A stretch of DNA of 64,000 nucleotides from Collybia mongolica (lineage: Eukaryota > Basidiomycota > Agaricomycetes > Agaricales > Clitocybaceae), in assembly GCA_013420905.1 (NCBI GenBank), contig JAAXNY010000013.1:248001-312000 (forward strand). The letters are read 5' to 3'. The notes under the pieces are model-generated. The model saw only the letters and a list, made by a program, of their open reading frames with translations. It had not been told where the DNA came from and made no database searches. Of this stretch, positions 59,331 through 64,000 are shown piece by piece (the stretch's first letter is position 1; each line of letters opens with the position of its first letter). The position numbers and the translations under genes are program-made.

Positions 59331-61591
59331 ATGCACTTTCAAGATATCTATAATGCTCTGCCCCTCATACTCTGCAGCTCTGCAGTCCTCTTGAGCGCGT
59401 ACACACATGCGCAGGAGTTCCCGGGTAGCGTACTCACCCCAGACACAGACGCGTTCATCAATCAGGTTCTCGCGGACTGGGAATCCCCTGGAGGCGCTGC
59501 CGTGGCGGTCGTCAGGAAGACACCGCAGGGGGGCTGGAGTGTCGAGACGAAGGGATACGGCACTGCGACGCTCAATGGTTCGAAGGTCACAGAGAACACG
59601 CGTTTTGCCATAGGCTCGAACTCGAAGGTACGGCCCTGGCTGTGTTCATATGGCTGGGCGCCGTTTACTGATGATCCTTGCATTACTGGCAGCTTTTCGA
59701 TGTGCTCTCGGTCGGGCTGTTGATCAATAATGAAACGCTCTCGCCGCGCTTGTTGTGGACATCCAAGGTCGCGTCTGTAATTCCAGGATGGAGCCTGATG
59801 GATCCTGTTGCGACCAAGCAGGCTACGATCATCGATCTGATGAGCCATCGAACCGGTATGCCCCGCCACGACATCAGCTACAGGTGGAGCGATGACCTCC
59901 CATCCATCGGCGTACACCAAGGCCTCTCCCACCAGCCTCTCCCACTCATTTTACAGCGTGCAGGTCAAGAAACTCAGGTCCTTGCGGCCCTCTGCAGAGT
60001 TCCGGGACACTTGGCAATATGATAACATGATGTACATGGTTTTGGCCTACATCCCAGAGCTCCTGGCGAAGATGCCGTTCACGCGCTTCGTCAAGCAGCA
60101 TATTTTTGACCCGCTTGGGATGACCTCGACTACTTATTCGTTTGATGTGGCAAATGCGAGCGGCCAGCTCGCTGACGGGTTGACGCGAAACAACGGGACT
60201 GTCCGTGCTTACCCATTCTGGTCAACACTAGGTGGAGAAGACGGGAATAGTAAGCATTGGTATTTGCACTCTCCCCTGGTACTCATATTTGCACTTGCTA
60301 CCCCAGTTGTCTCTGGTCCCGGAGGCGTTATTTCCACCGCCGTTGATATGGTAGGGTATTTTTAAGATTATTCATGTTTGAGTGTTGCTTACCGTAAATG
60401 TGCAATAGGCTACCTGGTTGCAAACCCTGTTACTGGAGGGTGTGAAGCCCGGAGCAAATACATCGGTCATACCGACTGAAGCAATAAGCAAAGTAGCTAG
60501 TGGGATCACGGTTGTGTCTGGCGCAGCGTATGTCACCAGTACCGCCTAAATTCACCCTCATAACCTTATTTTATACATAGCCAATTCCCAGAATTATCTC
60601 CAGTAGTGTACGGTGGGGGACAGAGCCGTAATACTTATCAAGGCCACGGTGTGTGCTCATTTTAATATGCGATCCTGCTGGCTGATGGGTCAACAGAACT
60701 AATAGAGCATGACGGAGGCGTCATAGGTGCGCGCCGCTCTATAACACTCGGTTCTTATTGACTAATTTCATGGTGAACAGGTTTCTACTCACGAGTTACC
60801 CGTCTCCCATTCAGTAACGTCGGCGTAGCTGTCCTCACAAATGACGGTGATGCTGGCTTCATCCTCATGGAAATCATAAAATATCGCCTGATAGAAATGG
60901 CTCTGGGTCTCAAACATGTCGATTGGAACAGCAGGTTCGGGAACCTTCTTCTTTCTCACACCTGGCCCTACTTGATGATTTCGTCTGCAGATTCAGAGCC
61001 TCTGCCTCTGCCTCTGCCTCTCCCCAGTCCCCCTTGGAACGCCCATCTAACGTGTCCCTGCCTCAGGTAAAATTCGAGTCACTGGTCGGAAAATACGACA
61101 GCGCTGGCTATGGAGGCTTCGAGCTCTGTCTGATGTTCCCGCCTAACCCTACAGCCTCGAAGGCGTGCAAGGACCTGACCGCGCGTGCGCAAACAATATT
61201 CCCTGGAATCTTAGACCCCAACATCCCCACGTTTCTGGGCGAGTGGAATACCACGGCCGTTCCGTATGTCAGCTTCACTCACCGCGATGGGAACGTTTTC
61301 GACGTTCGCGGGTTGGCTAGCTATGTGAATTGACGTGTTGTTCGCGGTACATTTATTAACCAGGGCTAATCACGTTATTTGTTTTTGTTCTAGGCCACGG
61401 GTGATCCGTCACAGCCGTACTGGGCCACAAGTTCCCCTGGAAGCGCAGAGGGTACATTCGCCGAGTTGGTTGTAGAAGGAAGGCGTATTGGATTTGGTGT
61501 AATTGGCGTTTGGGGTGCGGGGGATGGCATTCCTGGACTAAAGGGTAAATTCGTCCGCGAACGGGCGGAGGTTTGGTTTGACCAAGCTTAA
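59331..61591 (+). CDS. secreted beta-lactamase-like serine hydrolase 3
   Basis: Ten exons: 59331-59627, 59693-59911, 59964-60249, 60307-60350, 60409-60527, 60581-60648, 60697-60726, 60781-60934, 60991-61324, 61394-61591; 1749 nt, 582 residues. Exons 1, 3-8 and 10 have exactly the lengths of copy 1. Signal peptide (LPLILCSSAVLLSAYTHAQ), SNSK (96-99), YDN (191-193), and HDG rather than HGG in the third motif (349-351), which may alter turnover. The linker before the C-terminal domain has an Ala-Ser run from a CCTCTG hexamer repeat (about 60998-61021) not found in copy 1. No lesion seen. Convergent with remnant copy 4, 117 bases away. Confidence 0.9.
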
Positions 61592-61708
61592 TCCGAAATA
61601 CCACCACTCGAGTATTTGTCCATGCCGTAAAATCTAGCGTACGTTTAACGAGATATAAGTTTTCGAGCCCCACGTGTGAACAGTAGATAGCAGAAGGCGC
61701 GGTAGTGT

Positions 61709-62620
61709 TCAAAGTTTACCAAACCACGCTTCCGCACGCTCGTGTACGGTGTTTCCCTGGGGGCTTGAGACATTCTTCTCAGCTCCCCAAATGCCCATGA
61801 GGCCGAACCCAATCTTATGGTTATTAACTGCAAACTCGGCATGAATTCTTGTCTCAGCCGGGGTTGGGTAACGGAAAACACAGTATGGCTCTTCCGGATC
61901 TCCTGTAACCTTGGATAATTGGATGTAAAGCCCGTTAGATTCTAGCATTAACTTATACTTACGAAGCTATTTATACCAGTGATATTGAATATGTTCCCAT
62001 CGTGGTGAGATATCCGAATGTACATCATCCCCAGCCCGTTGAAATCGCCCAGAAATGTGGAGATCTCCAGTTCTACCCCACCTGGAAGAATTCTAGGAGC
62101 TTTTGATAACAACTCTTGATAAAATTCATAGGAGATCGTTTCGTTAGAGACGAGGCAGAGCTCGACTTCCTCGTAACCCGAGTTGACGTACATTCCCGCC
62201 AATGCAGTGAAGTCTATAAACGGAGGGGACGGATATATTAGTGCGATGAGTAAGAATACAAGGGATCAATACCAACCCGGTACGCTTCCGTTATGCTCTA
62301 TCATTTCTACAGAGAAGATTTAATAGGAAACGTATATATGAAACATAATAATCAACAAACCATGGCCTCTGTAAGTGTCGACCGTATCCCCTGGTCTCGA
62401 CGTTTCACGCCCTCGTTCATCCATTTGAACTTACTGCAACTGCGGCTCCTCTGGGCGTACTCCATTCTTTGATTATGTTATTGATAAACGCGTCCATTTC
62501 ACCCGTGAGGACATGCTTCCGAGTGCCTTGAGCCACGACGCCCGTACAAGACAGGAAGTTATAGAAAAGCAGTGGGAAACCGTATAATCGCGTGATTAAG
62601 AGTGATGTGAGCCATGGAGG
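61709..62620 (-). pseudogene. beta-lactamase-like serine hydrolase 4, internally deleted
   Basis: The 3' part is conserved: exons 61709-61909 (GDPEEPYCVFRYP to WFGKL) and 61963 to about 62220 (AGMYVNSGYEEVELCLVS, RILPGGVE, YIRISHHDGN). Upstream only fragments remain: a piece matching the third motif (EMIEHNGSVPG near 62280-62310) and one matching the mature N-terminus (HVLTGEMDAFINNIIKEW, about 62450-62520). The SxxK exon end, the YxN exon and the lid region are missing, roughly 1.2 kb compared with copy 2. No in-frame ATG leads into the N-terminal piece. It is the duplicate of copy 2 as copy 3 is of copy 1. Confidence 0.75.
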
Positions 62621-62995
62621 ATGACCTTGGTTTTATACAGCGCGATTCCTGTGGATTACGCGGTACATACGTATCATGACCCGCAATATGGAACATAGTC
62701 CTGAGTGCTTCATTTGCAGGGGACGTAAAAGGTTTTATATTAACCTTCCATCGTATTTTTGGCACTGTTGAGTGGCAGCAGCTGTACTACGAGCGTTAGC
62801 CGAGTCGATGTTCCGAGATTTCAGTTCTCTCGGCCCTCAAACAAGCCCAATGGCTTATTGTGGAATATAGTACGCTGAATCTGGTGCAACGAGATTTGGA
62901 TGGAGCCCCTCTCAAGCACTTTTCCTGTCGAACCAAACCTCTGCCCTCTCTCTACATCAGCAAATCCTGGGTCCCCTGCAGAGATCTGCTAGCAG

Positions 62996-63045
62996 CCCTG
63001 CATAGATACCCATAGACACCCATAGTGCCATAGATGCCATAGAGT
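62996..63045 (+). repeat. CCATAG-type short repeats
   Basis: Several copies of CATAG spaced 7-10 bases, with partial CCATAGATG and CCATAGACA variants. It lies in a stretch with no CpG. Confidence 0.55.
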
Positions 63046-63260
63046 AGGTTCTGTTGCTGTACACCTCTGTGCAGACCTCCATAGCTCTCAGCAGTTATAG
63101 CTAAATTTATGCTCATCTGTAAAGTGCTACGAGGTCCTGGATAGTTCCACTTTTTACTGGGCAGAGCATAAGAGATTACGGTTCCATTCTGTAGACACAC
63201 CCCTTGCTTTCGAGATTTGTACAGTCCGGGAGAATAGGGCAGACAGTATTCCTAGGGCTG

Positions 63261-63420
63261 CACACCGTACCGTCTGACGGGTACGGCCATACAATCAACG
63301 GTCATGAGACGGGTACGGCTCGACCGTCCACCATCCGTAGTGTTTGGTCAGTCAAACCCCAACGGCTACGGGACGGGTACGGAGACGGCCGTTGTACGGT
63401 TATGTACGGTAGACGGTATC
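63261..63420 (+). repeat. cluster of GACGGGTACGG repeats
   Basis: Perfect copies at 63276-63286, 63308-63318 and 63372-63382, plus partial and inverted forms (CCGTACCGTC, TACGGTAGACGG) between them. Irregular spacing (32 and 64 bases between starts). Not a coding pattern. Confidence 0.65.
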
Positions 63421-64000
63421 CATTGGGGGTAAAAAAAAATTACATTCCATACTGTACGCTAGGTATTCAACAACGTAGGGCTGCGTTTGCCTTTGCGCAG
63501 GCCAGATGTAACCGTTTCTTAACTAGCATTAGAATCCGGATGGTATCAGCATGGAGGCTTGCACGGCAGAGGGAAATGGTGTCCCGACCACTGGATTTTC
63601 GATGCGTCAAGTAGTTGGCCATCAGGTCCTCGAGCGGGCTGATCTGCCATATTGAGAAGGGGTCACGGTTGGGGGTTTGAGTTGTTTCTGCGAGCATTTT
63701 ATCCTGCCTCAGCCTCTCCATGAAAAATCTTGCTCGGCGACACTGTGAACGCGTTTCGATTTTTTTCAATTACGCGGAGTTGTCCTTTTGTTCCTCTTGC
63801 ACGCCCGCAATTCGATGATGAAAATTGAACCACAGATATTATCACTATTGGCTTGTAATACAATGAAAATATACTCCGTGTCCATTCTTGACTTGTTGAT
63901 GGCCCGCCCCGTGTGAGTACCATCCCAGGGACATTGTCACCGAATAGAATGGAAGAGATGGTAATTACATGAATAAGGAAATCTGAAACAACAGGATATA

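Larger units (their letters stand above)
62621..64000. other. intergenic end of window with repeat patches
   Basis: No gene supported. Holds a CpG-poor patch with CATAG repeats (62945-63130) and a cluster of the motif GACGGGTACGG (63261-63420), both more like decayed mobile or repeated DNA than unique sequence. Confidence 0.45.

Noticed and set aside
53280..61591. Bacterial origin of the beta-lactamase-like genes
   Set aside because: They have ten spliceosomal exons and secretory signals of fungal type, so any transfer would be very old; nothing in the sequence shows a recent one.
63261..63420. CRISPR-like array
   Set aside because: Repeats are only 11 bases with irregular spacing, in a eukaryotic context, and no cas-like gene is present.

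Overview
The window reads as nuclear DNA of a mushroom-forming basidiomycete (Agaricomycetes). Nearly all coding genes are cut by 48-70 base GT-AG introns with very small exons. The protein families are those that expand in Agaricomycetes: TPR-CHAT, HET, DUF6534, DUF6535, fasciclin, GH7 cellobiohydrolase, P450 and secreted beta-lactamase-like hydrolases. I rebuilt gene models by hand from splice signals and reading frame. Most totals come out as whole codon numbers, which supports them.

Layout. 1-3.8 kb: a single-exon TPR-CHAT (caspase-like) gene on the minus strand; its first 2.9 kb of window sequence is almost free of CpG. 5.6-11 kb: three small P-loop GTPases (A, B minus; C plus). 12.4-14.5 kb: a HET-domain gene. 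14.8 kb: tRNA-Pro(AGG) with an intron. 15.9-17.4 kb: a GPI-anchored FAS1 protein. 21-29.6 kb: GTPases D, E, F, where F carries a long repetitive tail. 31-33.3 kb: a DUF6535 membrane protein. 34.2-40.7 kb: GTPases G, H, I, where I has a nonsense codon. 41.2-46.1 kb: a secreted GH7 cellobiohydrolase and a ten-exon P450, both minus. 47.4-49.6 kb: a 20-exon DUF6534 membrane protein. 50.6-51.3 kb: a small kinase-like protein. 53.3-62.6 kb: four beta-lactamase-like serine hydrolase copies arranged as two tail-to-tail pairs, of which the two plus-strand copies are intact and the two minus-strand copies are broken.

The most interesting feature is the left two thirds: nine paralogous AIG1/GIMAP-like GTPases sit next to a TPR-CHAT protease-like gene and a HET gene. 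CHAT, HET and GIMAP-like families are each linked in other settings to regulated cell death, allorecognition or immunity, so an incompatibility or defence island is a reasonable inference, but nothing in the sequence proves that they work together. The GTPases share a peculiar architecture: the P-loop lies on its own 34-nt exon, followed in six of nine by an exon of exactly 194 nt, and in three of them it is preceded by an 11-nt microexon.

The right third (GH7, P450, secreted hydrolases) fits a saprotrophic, plant-material-degrading life, with no sign that these genes form one pathway.
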